From Proteus terrae (lineage in GTDB: Bacteria; Pseudomonadota; Gammaproteobacteria; Enterobacterales; Enterobacteriaceae): a DNA stretch of 64,000 nucleotides. The notes beneath the pieces were generated by a model. The model was not told the DNA's origin. It did no database searches and saw nothing but the letters and a program-made list of their open reading frames with translations. The position numbers were made by a program, and so were the translations under genes. Every line of letters starts with the position of its first letter. Position 1 is the first letter of the stretch. Shown piece by piece: positions 50,912 to 60,570 of the stretch. The stretch covers positions 216,818 through 280,817 of the forward strand of contig NZ_PENS01000007.1 in assembly GCF_003144325.1 (NCBI RefSeq), in the 5' to 3' direction.

Positions 50912-51009
50912 AGGCAGCAAAAGAGGTTATCCCAAGGAGCATACATTAGTATGTGACTTGGTTAACCGAGTGTAGCCAACGCACTTATCGCGTAAAGAGC
51001 GACGAAAAA

Positions 51010-52485
51010 TTAGTTGGCAACAGCAATCTTCTTCATATCCGTCATATACCCACGCAACGTTTTACCTACGGCTTCAATTGGGTGCTGACGAATTGCTTCA
51101 TTGATATCACGTAATTGTGCGTTATCTGTTCCATTATCTTGAACTTTCTTCGCTAAATCGCCAGATTGCAATGTTGTCATAAACTCTTTCAACATAGGAA
51201 CAACCGCAAATGAGAACAGGTAATTACCATATTCAGCAGTATCAGAGATAACCACATTCATTTCATATAAACGCTTACGAGCAATGGTATTTGCAATTAA
51301 TGGCAACTCATGCAGCGATTCATAATAAGCTGACTCTGCAAAGATCCCTGCTTCAATCATGGTATCAAAAGCTAATTCAACACCAGCTTTAACCATTGCA
51401 ACCATTAATACACCGTGATCAAAATACTCTTGCTCACTGATTTTACCCTCATATTCAGGATAATTTTCAAATGCACTTGCTCCGGTCTCTTCACGCCATG
51501 TCAGCAAGTTTTTATCATCATTTGCCCAATCAGCCATCATAGTTTCAGAGAATTTACCTGAAATGATATCGTCCATATGTTTTGCAAACAGTGGAGCCAT
51601 GATCTCTTTCAGTTGCTCTGATAATGCGTAAGCACGCATTTTTGCAGGATTAGATAATCTGTCCATCATCAAGGTGATACCACCCTGCTTCAGTGCTTCT
51701 GTAATCGTTTCCCAACCAAATTGCAGCAACTTACCTGCATATCCCGGCTCAACGCCATCAGCAACCATCTTGTCGTAACATAACAGCGAGCCAGCTTGTA
51801 ACATACCGCACAGAATAGTTTGCTCACCCATTAAGTCTGATTTTACTTCTGCAACGAAAGAGGATTCTAAAACACCCGCACGATGACCACCTGTTGCAGC
51901 AGCCCATGCTTTCGCAATGGCCATACCTTCACCTTTTGCATCATTTTCAGGGTGAACTGCAATCAGTGTTGGAACACCAAAACCACGCTTATATTCTTCA
52001 CGAACTTCAGTACCTGGACATTTTGGTGCAACCATAACAACGGTGATGTCATCACGGATCTTTTCGCCAACTTCAACAATATTAAAACCATGAGAGTAAC
52101 CTAATGCTGCACCTGATTTCATCAACGGTTGAACAGCTTGAACAACAGCAGAGTGCTGTTTGTCTGGCGTTAAGTTAACAACTAAATCAGCTTGAGGGAT
52201 CAACGTTTCATAGGTTCCAACTTCAAAACCGTTTTCGGTTGCACGACGCCATGATGCACGTTTTTCATCAATCGCCTCTTGGCGTAAGGCATACGCGATA
52301 TTCAAACCTGAATCACGCATATTTAAACCTTGGTTAAGACCTTGAGCACCACAACCAACAATAACGACTTTTTTGCCTTTCAGGTAATTTGCTTCATCAG
52401 CAAATTCTTCACGTGACATAAAGCGACATTTACCTAATTGCGATAACTGCTGACGCAGATTCAATGTATTAAAATAATTTGTCAT
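51010..52485 (-). CDS. ilvC: Ketol-acid reductoisomerase (class II)
   Basis: A 491-residue class II enzyme, the E. coli length. The NADPH motif is [15 protein letters not shown], and the knotted C-terminal region occurs in two copies as expected for the long form ([33 protein letters not shown]). It isomerises and reduces acetohydroxy acids in isoleucine and valine synthesis. GGAG lies 6 bases before the ATG at 52485; an upstream frame of 16 codons is not homologous. Divergent from ilvY, which should activate it with acetohydroxy acid inducers. Confidence 0.97.
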   Translation of the reverse strand: MTNYFNTLNLRQQLSQLGKCRFMSREEFADEANYLKGKKVVIVGCGAQGLNQGLNMRDSGLNIAYALRQEAIDEKRASWRRATENGFEVGTYETLIPQADLVVNLTPDKQHSAVVQAVQPLMKSGAALGYSHGFNIVEVGEKIRDDITVVMVAPKCPGTEVREEYKRGFGVPTLIAVHPENDAKGEGMAIAKAWAAATGGHRAGVLESSFVAEVKSDLMGEQTILCGMLQAGSLLCYDKMVADGVEPGYAGKLLQFGWETITEALKQGGITLMMDRLSNPAKMRAYALSEQLKEIMAPLFAKHMDDIISGKFSETMMADWANDDKNLLTWREETGASAFENYPEYEGKISEQEYFDHGVLMVAMVKAGVELAFDTMIEAGIFAESAYYESLHELPLIANTIARKRLYEMNVVISDTAEYGNYLFSFAVVPMLKEFMTTLQSGDLAKKVQDNGTDNAQLRDINEAIRQHPIEAVGKTLRGYMTDMKKIAVAN

Positions 52486-52608
52486 AAAAGACTCCAAAAT
52501 CGTTGTGTATGTGTTTGCTATTATTATCCTCACATTCAGTGAGGTGTTGCATGACTTTACTATATGGGATGAAAGCCATTGCTTAAATTGATATATTTAC
52601 AAGACAGT

Positions 52609-52625
52609 GTTGCAAAAAATGCAAC
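52609..52625. promoter_or_regulatory. Palindrome between ilvC and ilvY, candidate IlvY operator
   Basis: GTTGCA and TGCAAC flank a 5-base A tract in a perfect 6-bp inverted repeat, 31 bp before ilvY. LysR-type regulators bind such T-N11-A type sites in the divergent promoter they control. Assignment to IlvY is by position. Confidence 0.6.
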
Positions 52626-52655
52626 GTTCTTTTTTATCACCTAAGGTGGCTGGCA

Positions 52656-53543
52656 ATGGATATTCGTGATCTCAAACTCTTCCTGCATTTAGCTGAAAGT
52701 TGTCACTTCAGCAAGACAGCACAAGCGATGCACGTCAGCCCTTCTACGCTCTCTCGTCAAATTCAACGTCTTGAAGAAAGCTTAGGCCACCCTCTGTTTT
52801 TACGTGATAACCGACAGGTGACTCTCACCGATGCGGGCGAACAGCTAAAACGCTATGCTCAACAAACCTTATTGCAATATAAGCAACTTAAGCACACGCT
52901 AAATCAAAATAGCCCCAGCCTTTCTGGTGAGCTACGACTGTTTTGTTCTGTAACAGCGGCTTACAGCCATTTGCCACCTATTCTTGACCGTTTTCGTGCA
53001 GAAAATCCATTAGTTGAAATAAAGCTCACCACAGGAGATGCGGCGGATGCGGTCGATAAAGTGCAATCTGATGAAGCTGATTTAGGTATTGCAGGAAAAC
53101 CTGAAAAGCTTCCTGAAAATATCTGCTTTGAAAAAATAGGTGAAATTCCATTAGTTTTGATTGCACCGGCATTACCTTGCAATGTTCGCCATCTTGCAAC
53201 ACAAGAAAAACCCGATTGGCTCAATATTCCATTTATCATTCCTGAGCATGGCCCGTCACGACAACGAATTGCGTTATGGTTTAAACGCCACCGTATCCAT
53301 AATCCTTTAATTTATGCGACTGTTTCAGGGCATGAAGCAATTGTCTCAATGGTTGCGTTAGGTTGTGGTATTGCACTTATCCCACAAGTTGTCGTTGATA
53401 ACTGCCCTGAACCCGTTCGTAATCGCATCTCTTCATTGGATAATATTTCAATGGTAGAACCTTTCGAATTAGGCGTTTGCGGATTACACAAACGCCTTCA
53501 AGAGCCTGTGATCAGTGCTTTTTGGCGATTACTCCACGACTAA
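52656..53543 (+). CDS. ilvY: LysR-type activator IlvY
   Basis: A 295-residue LysR regulator. The winged helix-turn-helix occupies about residues 1-60 (HFSKTAQAMHVSPSTLSRQI), and the effector domain carries SVTAAYSHLPPILDRFRAE, nearly identical to E. coli IlvY. It activates divergent ilvC in response to acetolactate or acetohydroxybutyrate and represses itself. Its 3' end overlaps the ilvA 3' end by 15 bp on the opposite strand. Confidence 0.96.
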   Translation: MDIRDLKLFLHLAESCHFSKTAQAMHVSPSTLSRQIQRLEESLGHPLFLRDNRQVTLTDAGEQLKRYAQQTLLQYKQLKHTLNQNSPSLSGELRLFCSVTAAYSHLPPILDRFRAENPLVEIKLTTGDAADAVDKVQSDEADLGIAGKPEKLPENICFEKIGEIPLVLIAPALPCNVRHLATQEKPDWLNIPFIIPEHGPSRQRIALWFKRHRIHNPLIYATVSGHEAIVSMVALGCGIALIPQVVVDNCPEPVRNRISSLDNISMVEPFELGVCGLHKRLQEPVISAFWRLLHD

Positions 53544-55103
53544 ACTTGTCGTTTGTGGTGACAGAAATAGCTGAAAAGAAGGATTTCCTGTCTCATCATG
53601 ATATTCATAACCTAATGCATCTAAATGTCGCTCGAAACGCCCTTCTGTTTCGGGCAGTTCAAATGCCACCAGCACACGCCCATAATCAGTACCATGACTA
53701 CGATAGTGGAATAACGTGATATTCCAATAAGTCCCTAATGTTTTTAAAAACTTCATTAAAGCGCCCGGTGATTCAGGAAACTCAAAACTAAATAAACGCT
53801 CTTTAAGCGGTTTATTAGGACGACCCCCGACCATATAACGCACATGAAGTTTTGCCATTTCATCATCAGACAAATCAGCCACTTGATAACCAGCAGTCGT
53901 AAGTTCACGCAAAATTTCCTTACGCTCTGCAAGTCCTTGGCTTAAACGTACACCAACAAAAATACGTGCATTTTCAGGATCAGCATCGCTATAACGATAA
54001 TTAAATTCAGTGACAACACGTTGACCTAAGATCTGACAGAAACGTAAAAAACTGCCTTTTTGTTCAGGGATTGTCACAGCAAGTAATGCTTCGCGTTTTT
54101 CACCTAATTCACAGCGTTCAGAGACATAACGTAGTCCATGAAAATTCACATTTGCACCAGAAAGCACATGCGCTAGACGCTCACCTTTGATCTGGTGCTC
54201 TTTGACGTATTTTTTAAGCCCAGCCAATGCCAATGCGCCTGAAGGCTCTGCAATTGCACGTACATCTTCAAATAAATCTTTTACTGCGGCACAAATTTCA
54301 TCGCTATCAACAGTTATTACATCATCAACATATTTTTGGCATAGACGAAAAGTTTCATCACCAATACGCTTAACGGCAACACCTTCTGCAAATAAGCCTA
54401 CTCGAGCTAATTCGACAGGGTGTCCTGCCTCTAATGCGGCTTTTAAACATGCGGCATCTTCAGCTTCAACACCAATAACTTTAATTTCTGGCATAAGCTG
54501 TTTAATTAATACCGCCACCCCAGCAATTAAACCACCCCCACCAACTGGTACGAAAATACGATCAAGATGAACATCTTGTTGTAAGAGTTCCATTGCCAGT
54601 GTTGCCTGTCCTGCAATGACAGCAGGATGATCAAAAGGTGGAACAAAGGTGTATCCCATCTCTTCAGACAGCGCGATAGCTTTCGCTTTTGCTTCATCAA
54701 AGTTGGCTCCATAAAGCAATGCCTCTCCACCAAATTGGCGAACAGCATCAACTTTAATATCCGCCGTTGCTACTGGCATCACGATTAATGCTTTTACACC
54801 CATTCGATTCGCTGACAGCGCAACACCTTGAGCGTGGTTACCCGCAGAAGCCGTCACTACACCTTTCACTTTTTGTTCAGGAGTCAGCCCTGCAATCATG
54901 GTATAAGCACCACGTAATTTAAAGCTATGAACAGGCTGTCGGTCTTCACGTTTAACTAAAATTGTATTTTCTAAACGCTCAGAGATTTTTATCATTTCTT
55001 GGAGCGGAGTGACTATTGCGGCTTCATAAACCGGTGCGCTCAGCGCCGCTTTTAAATATTCAGCGCTACTTGGCGCTGAATTTAAAGGTCTAAAGGCAGC
55101 CAT
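53529..55103 (-). CDS. ilvA: Threonine deaminase, biosynthetic
   Basis: A 524-residue PLP enzyme (E. coli 514). Lys62 in HSFKLRGAY binds PLP, and the glycine-rich phosphate loop is VGGGGLIAG. Two ACT-like regulatory domains occupy roughly residues 325-515 and bind isoleucine and valine. It makes 2-oxobutanoate, the first committed step to isoleucine. Last gene of ilvGMEDA, two bases after ilvD. Confidence 0.97.
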   Translation of the reverse strand: MAAFRPLNSAPSSAEYLKAALSAPVYEAAIVTPLQEMIKISERLENTILVKREDRQPVHSFKLRGAYTMIAGLTPEQKVKGVVTASAGNHAQGVALSANRMGVKALIVMPVATADIKVDAVRQFGGEALLYGANFDEAKAKAIALSEEMGYTFVPPFDHPAVIAGQATLAMELLQQDVHLDRIFVPVGGGGLIAGVAVLIKQLMPEIKVIGVEAEDAACLKAALEAGHPVELARVGLFAEGVAVKRIGDETFRLCQKYVDDVITVDSDEICAAVKDLFEDVRAIAEPSGALALAGLKKYVKEHQIKGERLAHVLSGANVNFHGLRYVSERCELGEKREALLAVTIPEQKGSFLRFCQILGQRVVTEFNYRYSDADPENARIFVGVRLSQGLAERKEILRELTTAGYQVADLSDDEMAKLHVRYMVGGRPNKPLKERLFSFEFPESPGALMKFLKTLGTYWNITLFHYRSHGTDYGRVLVAFELPETEGRFERHLDALGYEYHDETGNPSFQLFLSPQTTSLVVE

Positions 55104-55105
55104 TT

Positions 55106-56956
55106 TTAGCCCCCTAATTTAGATTTATCACGCACCGCGCCTTTATCAGCACTAGTGGCTAAAGAAGCATAAGCTCGTAAGGCAAACGAAACTTGGCGCT
55201 GTCTATTTTGTGGTGTCCACGCTTTATCACCACGAGCATTTTGTGCATCGCGGCGAGCAGATAATGTTTTATCATCTACCTTTAATGAGATTTCACGAGT
55301 TGGAATATTGATAGAGACGATATCGCCCTCTTCCACTAAACCAATTACACCACCATTTGCAGCTTCAGGGGAAACATGTCCGATAGATAAACCTGATGTT
55401 CCACCAGAGAAACGTCCGTCAGTGATAAGTGCGCAAGCTTTACCTAATCCCATTGATTTTAAATAAGAGGTCGGATACAGCATCTCTTGCATACCCGGCC
55501 CACCTTTAGGGCCTTCGTAGCGAATAATTACCACATCGCCAGCCACTACTTTTCCACCTAAGATAGCTTCAACAGCATCATCTTGACTTTCATATACTTT
55601 TGCAGGACCACTAAAAATTAAGTTATCTTCATCAACGCCTGCTGTTTTAACAATACAGCCATCTACTGCTAAGTTACCAGATAAAACCGCTAATCCACCA
55701 TCTTGGCTATAAGCATGCTCTTTACTGCGGATACACCCGTTTTCACGATCGGTATCTAAGGTTGGCCAACGACAATCTTGAGAGAATGCCTTCGTGGTAC
55801 GAATACCAGCAGGGCCCGCTTGGAACATCGATTTTACTTGCTCATCTTGCGTTAACATCACGTCATATTGCGCTAACGTTTCTGGCAAAGTTAACCCTAA
55901 TATATTATCTACATTACGGTTAAGTAATCCGGCTCTGTCTAATTCACCTAAAATACCCATGACCCCACCTGCGCGATGAACATCTTCCATATGATATTTT
56001 TGTGTACTTGGTGCCACTTTACATAAATGAGGGACTTGGCGAGAAAGTCTGTCGATATCTTCCATCGTGAAGTCAACCTCACCTTCTTGCGCGGCGGCCA
56101 ATAAATGCAGAACCGTATTTGTTGAGCCTCCCATTGCAATGTCTAAGATCATCGCATTTTCAAAGGCTTCTTTTTTAGCGATATTGCGCGGTAATGCGGA
56201 CTCATCATCTTTTTCATAATAGCGCTTGGTTAATTCAACAATGCGCTTACCTGCGTTGATAAATAGCATTTCACGATCTGCATGTGTTGCGAGTAATGAG
56301 CCATTTCCCGGTTGAGATAATCCCAGAGCTTCTGTTAAACAGTTCATTGAGTTTGCGGTAAACATGCCTGAACAAGATCCGCATGTTGGGCAGGCCGATC
56401 GTTCGATTTGCTCACTATCCGCATCGCTGACATTTGGATTTGCCCCTTGGATCATGGCATCAACCAGATCTAATTTGATCAGTTGGTCTGAAAGCTTCGT
56501 TTTACCCGCTTCCATAGGGCCACCAGAAACAAAAATAACCGGAATATTTAAACGTAAGGACGCCATTAACATTCCTGGGGTGATCTTGTCGCAGTTTGAG
56601 ATACACACCATCGCATCAGCACAGTGCGCATTAACCATATATTCAACGGAGTCTGCAATAAGTTCACGGGATGGCAAAGAGTAAAGCATGCCACCATGCC
56701 CCATTGCGATACCATCATCAACCGCAATGGTATTAAATTCTTTAGCGACACCACCAGCGGCTTCAATTTGCTCAGCAACGAGTTTTCCTAAATCCCGCAG
56801 ATGCACATGACCCGGTACAAATTGCGTAAATGAGTTCACAACTGCGATAATGGGTTTACCAAAATCAGCATCAGTCATTCCCGTTGCACGCCATAAGGCA
56901 CGGGCTCCAGCCATATTACGACCGTGTGTCGTTGTCGCTGAACGGTATTTAGGCAT
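55106..56956 (-). CDS. ilvD: Dihydroxy-acid dehydratase
   Basis: A 616-residue IlvD. Iron-sulfur ligands are in [13 protein letters not shown] and [18 protein letters not shown]; the C-terminal [20 protein letters not shown] motif is intact. It dehydrates dihydroxy acids to the 2-oxo acids of isoleucine and valine. AGGAG precedes the ATG. It lies 72 bases after ilvE in the operon. Confidence 0.97.
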   Translation of the reverse strand: MPKYRSATTTHGRNMAGARALWRATGMTDADFGKPIIAVVNSFTQFVPGHVHLRDLGKLVAEQIEAAGGVAKEFNTIAVDDGIAMGHGGMLYSLPSRELIADSVEYMVNAHCADAMVCISNCDKITPGMLMASLRLNIPVIFVSGGPMEAGKTKLSDQLIKLDLVDAMIQGANPNVSDADSEQIERSACPTCGSCSGMFTANSMNCLTEALGLSQPGNGSLLATHADREMLFINAGKRIVELTKRYYEKDDESALPRNIAKKEAFENAMILDIAMGGSTNTVLHLLAAAQEGEVDFTMEDIDRLSRQVPHLCKVAPSTQKYHMEDVHRAGGVMGILGELDRAGLLNRNVDNILGLTLPETLAQYDVMLTQDEQVKSMFQAGPAGIRTTKAFSQDCRWPTLDTDRENGCIRSKEHAYSQDGGLAVLSGNLAVDGCIVKTAGVDEDNLIFSGPAKVYESQDDAVEAILGGKVVAGDVVIIRYEGPKGGPGMQEMLYPTSYLKSMGLGKACALITDGRFSGGTSGLSIGHVSPEAANGGVIGLVEEGDIVSINIPTREISLKVDDKTLSARRDAQNARGDKAWTPQNRQRQVSFALRAYASLATSADKGAVRDKSKLGG

Positions 56957-57028
56957 TTTTCACACTCCTGCGATAAAGAAAGCGAGTAGGGAACGATCTA
57001 CCCGCTAAACAAATTTATTTGATTATGT

Positions 57029-57955
57029 TTATGAATTGATTGGATCTAACCAGCCGTATTTGTCTTCTGTTTCACCCGTAAACAGACCAAAGAATGCTTT
57101 TTGAATTGCTTTGGTCACAGGGCCACAACGTCCGATACCTACTTGAATTCCATCAACACTACGTACTGGTGTAATCTCTGCGGCTGTACCTGACATAAAG
57201 ACTTCGTCTGCAAGATAAAGTGATTCACGAGAAAGCACTTGTTCACGCACTTCATAACCTAGATCTTTTGCTAATTTGATAATGGCATCACGCGTGATCC
57301 CTGGCAGTGCTGATGAAGTAAATGGAGGTGTAAAAATAACGCCATCTTTTACTTCAAATAGGTTTTCACCAGCACCTTCGGATAAATAGCCATGAACATC
57401 TAATGCAATCCCTTCTTGGTAACCATGACGGCGAGCTTCACTTCCCACTAATAATGAAGATAAATAATTACCACCAGCTTTAGCTGCGGTTGGAATAGTA
57501 TTTGGTGCAGCACGGTGCCAAGAAGAAACCATTGCATCAATACCTTTATCTAAAGCTTCTTCACCGAGATATGCTCCCCATGGGAATGCAGCAATGATCA
57601 CATCTGTTTTATAGCCTGCTGGTGGGTTAACTCCCATGCCGACATCACCAATAAAAACTAATGGACGAATATAAGCACTGACTAATTTGTTTTTACGTAA
57701 GGTTTCACGACATGCTTCCATTAACTCATCAACACTTTGCTCAACAGGCATGCGATAAATTTTGGCTGAGTCATGTAAACGTTGCATATGCTCACGATGG
57801 CGAAATACCACTGGACCTTTATGAGAATTGTAACAACGCACACCTTCAAATACGGAAGTACCATAATGCAATGCGTGAGACATCACATGAACCTTTGCCT
57901 CAGCCCATGGAACCATTTCACCGTTAAACCAAATATAATCAGCTTGCTTTGTCAT
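57029..57955 (-). CDS. ilvE: Branched-chain amino acid aminotransferase
   Basis: A 308-residue fold-type IV PLP aminotransferase. The PLP lysine lies in PTAAKAGGNYLSS, and the VFEGVRCY and SEGAGENLFEV motifs are intact. It performs the last step to isoleucine, valine and leucine. AGGA lies 7 bases before the ATG at 57955; a longer frame begins 7 codons upstream inside the ilvM stop region and is not needed. Confidence 0.96.
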   Translation of the reverse strand: MTKQADYIWFNGEMVPWAEAKVHVMSHALHYGTSVFEGVRCYNSHKGPVVFRHREHMQRLHDSAKIYRMPVEQSVDELMEACRETLRKNKLVSAYIRPLVFIGDVGMGVNPPAGYKTDVIIAAFPWGAYLGEEALDKGIDAMVSSWHRAAPNTIPTAAKAGGNYLSSLLVGSEARRHGYQEGIALDVHGYLSEGAGENLFEVKDGVIFTPPFTSSALPGITRDAIIKLAKDLGYEVREQVLSRESLYLADEVFMSGTAAEITPVRSVDGIQVGIGRCGPVTKAIQKAFFGLFTGETEDKYGWLDPINS

Positions 57956-57965
57956 TCTTTTATCC

Positions 57966-58241
57966 TTACATGGCACTTAGTGCATTCATGAATCGTAATT
58001 TTTCTTTCTGTTGATGTGATACTTGAATACCTGCAACATCAGCTAACTTTGTTAACTGGCTGCACAGAAGTTCTAATGGCCGCTGACTACTCACCGTCAG
58101 GCTTAAATTAATATTATTGCTCTCTGTGATATTCATATTCATTGAGCATATATGAAAACCACGATGACGGATAACTCTCAGGATACGTTCTAAGATCTCT
58201 GGACAAAAACGGGCTTCAATTGTGATATTGTGTTGGTTCAT
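57966..58241 (-). CDS. ilvM: Acetolactate synthase II small subunit
   Basis: A 91-residue ACT-domain protein. The segment [19 protein letters not shown] matches E. coli IlvM (87 residues). It is the regulatory subunit of the IlvG enzyme. It overlaps the ilvG stop by four bases (ATGA) and is followed by ilvE after 10 bases. Confidence 0.94.
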   Translation of the reverse strand: MNQHNITIEARFCPEILERILRVIRHRGFHICSMNMNITESNNINLSLTVSSQRPLELLCSQLTKLADVAGIQVSHQQKEKLRFMNALSAM

Positions 58242-59887
58242 TTTGATTTCTCCATCATCTCATCATTACTTGCGCCCGGCGGAACTAAAGGCCAGACATT
58301 TTCTGCGTCATCGATAGATACCTGTAATAAGTAAGGGCCATCGCTCTCTAATAAACATTTTATTGCATCAGCAACTTGTGCTTTTTCTGTGATACGTTGC
58401 CCAGGAATATCAAAAGCTTTAGCTAAGGCAACAAAGTCTGGATTGTCTGTTAAAATAGTTTCGCTATAACGTTGTTCAAAAAATAGCTCTTGCCATTGAC
58501 GCACCATACCAAGACGTTGATTATCTAATAACACCAATTTGACAGGTAATTGCTTACGTTTAATTGTCCCCAATTCCTGCACATTCATCATAAAAGAACC
58601 GTCGCCTGATACACAGATAACACACGCATCAGGTCTAGCAATTTGAGCGCCCACTGCTGCAGGGATACCAAATCCCATCGTGCCCAAACCACTTGAGGTA
58701 ATAAAATTTTCAGGTGCATCAAATGTCATATGTTGTGCTGACCACATTTGATGTTGGCCGACATCTGTTGTCACAACCGTATTTTCAGGTTTCGCATCTG
58801 ATAATTGTTTTAATAATAACGGTGCATAAATTGCAGAGCCTGGATGGTCATAACGCCACGCGTGTTCTGCCTTTAATTCTTGAACCTCTTGTTGCCAAGT
58901 AGCGATGGATAATGGCTGAGACAAAGCCGGTAACAACACTTTTGCATCACCCAATAACGCAACATGCGCCTGTTTCAATTTATTTAATTCTGCATGGTCG
59001 ATATCGATATGGATAACCTTGGCATTAGGTGCAAAAGTATTTAATCGACCCGTTACGCGATCATCAAAACGTGCACCAACAGCAATTAATAGATCACTAC
59101 GCTGAACAGCATAATTTGCCGCTTTAGTACCATGCATACCTAACATACCTAAATAATTGGTATCTAATGCATCAGCGCAGCCTAATCCTTTTAAAGTGGA
59201 AACAACGGGCATTTCTGTTTGCTTCACAAATTCTCTTAACGTTTCCACCGCATTACTCATGGCAACACCACCACCTACATACAAAATAGGTTTTTGTGCC
59301 TTCGCTAACATCTGCTTAGCTTGAGCCAGCTCTTGTGTTGGGTAAGGAAACTCTTGCTCTTCTGGCAATTCATAACTTGATAAATGGGAAGCATCAGCCA
59401 ATTGAACATCTTTAGGAATATCAATTAAAACAGGCCCAGGGCGACCTTGAGACGCGATAGAAAATGCCTCTGATAACACTCTTGGTAATTCATCAACGGT
59501 CGAAACTAAAAAACTATGTTTTGTACACGCTAACGAAAGTCCTAAAACGTCAATTTCTTGGAATGCATCTGTACCAATTAAATTGGAAGCAACTTGTCCT
59601 GTTATAGCAACAACAGGCACAGAATCTAACAATGCATCAGCAAGTCCAGTGATAACATTAGTAGCGCCTGGGCCTGATGTCGCGATACAAACACCCGTTG
59701 TACCTGTAGAGCGAGCAAAACCAATAGCAGCAATCGCGGCACCTTGTTCATGGCGACACAAAACATGTTCAACACCGCCATCATAAAGGGCATCGTAAAC
59801 AGGCATGATCGCACCGCCAGGATAACCAAAGACTGTTTCGACTTGATGTTTTCGTAATGCCTGTACTAACCACTGTGCTCCATTCAT
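58238..59887 (-). CDS. ilvG: Acetolactate synthase II large subunit (intact)
   Basis: A 549-residue ThDP-dependent enzyme. The catalytic Glu is at 47 (CRHEQGAA), and the ThDP motif [15 protein letters not shown] runs to LLDNQ. It condenses pyruvate with pyruvate or 2-oxobutanoate. The frame is uninterrupted, unlike the frameshifted ilvG of E. coli K-12, so isozyme II should be active. It follows the ilvL attenuator by 80 bases. Confidence 0.97.
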   Translation of the reverse strand: MNGAQWLVQALRKHQVETVFGYPGGAIMPVYDALYDGGVEHVLCRHEQGAAIAAIGFARSTGTTGVCIATSGPGATNVITGLADALLDSVPVVAITGQVASNLIGTDAFQEIDVLGLSLACTKHSFLVSTVDELPRVLSEAFSIASQGRPGPVLIDIPKDVQLADASHLSSYELPEEQEFPYPTQELAQAKQMLAKAQKPILYVGGGVAMSNAVETLREFVKQTEMPVVSTLKGLGCADALDTNYLGMLGMHGTKAANYAVQRSDLLIAVGARFDDRVTGRLNTFAPNAKVIHIDIDHAELNKLKQAHVALLGDAKVLLPALSQPLSIATWQQEVQELKAEHAWRYDHPGSAIYAPLLLKQLSDAKPENTVVTTDVGQHQMWSAQHMTFDAPENFITSSGLGTMGFGIPAAVGAQIARPDACVICVSGDGSFMMNVQELGTIKRKQLPVKLVLLDNQRLGMVRQWQELFFEQRYSETILTDNPDFVALAKAFDIPGQRITEKAQVADAIKCLLESDGPYLLQVSIDDAENVWPLVPPGASNDEMMEKSK

Positions 59888-59968
59888 TATTTCACCCTGC
59901 CACCTTAACTTCTTGTTTAATTTAAATTTATTTTCTATTTAATCTCTTTTTCAAACTGAGGCTCAAAA

Positions 59969-60000
59969 AAAACCCCCGCGCCTTTCGGTGCGGGGGTTTT
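59969..60000 (-). terminator. ilvGMEDA attenuator terminator
   Basis: Read on the minus strand, a GC-rich stem of about ten pairs with a GAAA tetraloop (CCCCCGCACC against GGCGCGGGGG, one mismatch) is followed by eight Ts, between ilvL and ilvG. A second hairpin, GGCTA with TAGCC at about 60011-60027, lies just after the leader and may belong to the pause or antiterminator structures. Confidence 0.92.
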
Positions 60001-60017
60001 TAAGAGATCCGGCTAGT

Positions 60018-60119
60018 TTAGTTAGCCTTTCTTCGTCCTAGTGCAGCCCCGCACGGTGGGTTAATAATCACCACCACGCTGACAATAATTAGGCTAATCA
60101 CTAGGACGATAGTATTCAT
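60018..60119 (-). CDS. ilvL: ilv operon leader peptide
   Basis: A 33-residue peptide beginning MNTIVLVISL, with VSVVVIINPPCGAALGRRKA close to the E. coli IlvL tail. It is loaded with Ile, Val and Leu codons (fifteen of residues 4-19 or so are branched-chain or regulatory), so ribosome stalling when those tRNAs are uncharged would prevent formation of the downstream terminator. It sits directly upstream of the attenuator. Start and stop were read from the sequence. Confidence 0.93.
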   Translation of the reverse strand: MNTIVLVISLIIVSVVVIINPPCGAALGRRKAN

Positions 60120-60570
60120 AATTTTATAACTTCTTTTCTTATTTAAAATGTATGTTTGTTATGTTGTGTTGTGTCTTCTTTCACTCTGTCCTTTTAGAGT
60201 TATCATGATATTTTAGAATTGACAACGATTATTTTAAAAATAATCGTAACTAAATGAATTTTATATATATTTTCCTATTCCAGATCGGTATTGGAATATT
60301 TATCTATAAAATATTTGTTTTTCAGTTATTAATACTAAGAAAGAACCCGTTATTTTGTTTTTTCTACTATTACACATCATTATTTAAAGCCAAAAAGAGA
60401 ACATATTTTTTATTATATTTATATTAATTTATTAAATTATTTATTTATTAAATTAATTACTATATTTCAATATGTTATGTTATTTTCGAGATGTTTCTCA
60501 TTTATTTAACTCTCCATTTAACACAAAAGAAAAAATAATTTAAAAAGAAAAAAATAATGGAGAATAAAAA
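60120..60570. other. Intergenic region between ilvL and comM
   Basis: 451 bp of AT-rich DNA between divergent genes, holding the ilv operon promoter. On the minus strand a TTGTCA at 60220-60225 could be a -35 element, though no convincing -10 pairs with it. A 23-bp palindrome lies at 60225-60247. The half nearest comM is nearly pure A/T. No gene is seen. Confidence 0.55.
60225..60247. promoter_or_regulatory. Perfect 23-bp palindrome upstream of ilvL
   Basis: ACGATTATTTT and AAAATAATCGT are perfect 11-bp arms around one base. It lies 106 bp upstream of ilvL beside the candidate -35 element. A dimeric repressor or activator site is plausible; the protein is unknown. Confidence 0.7.
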
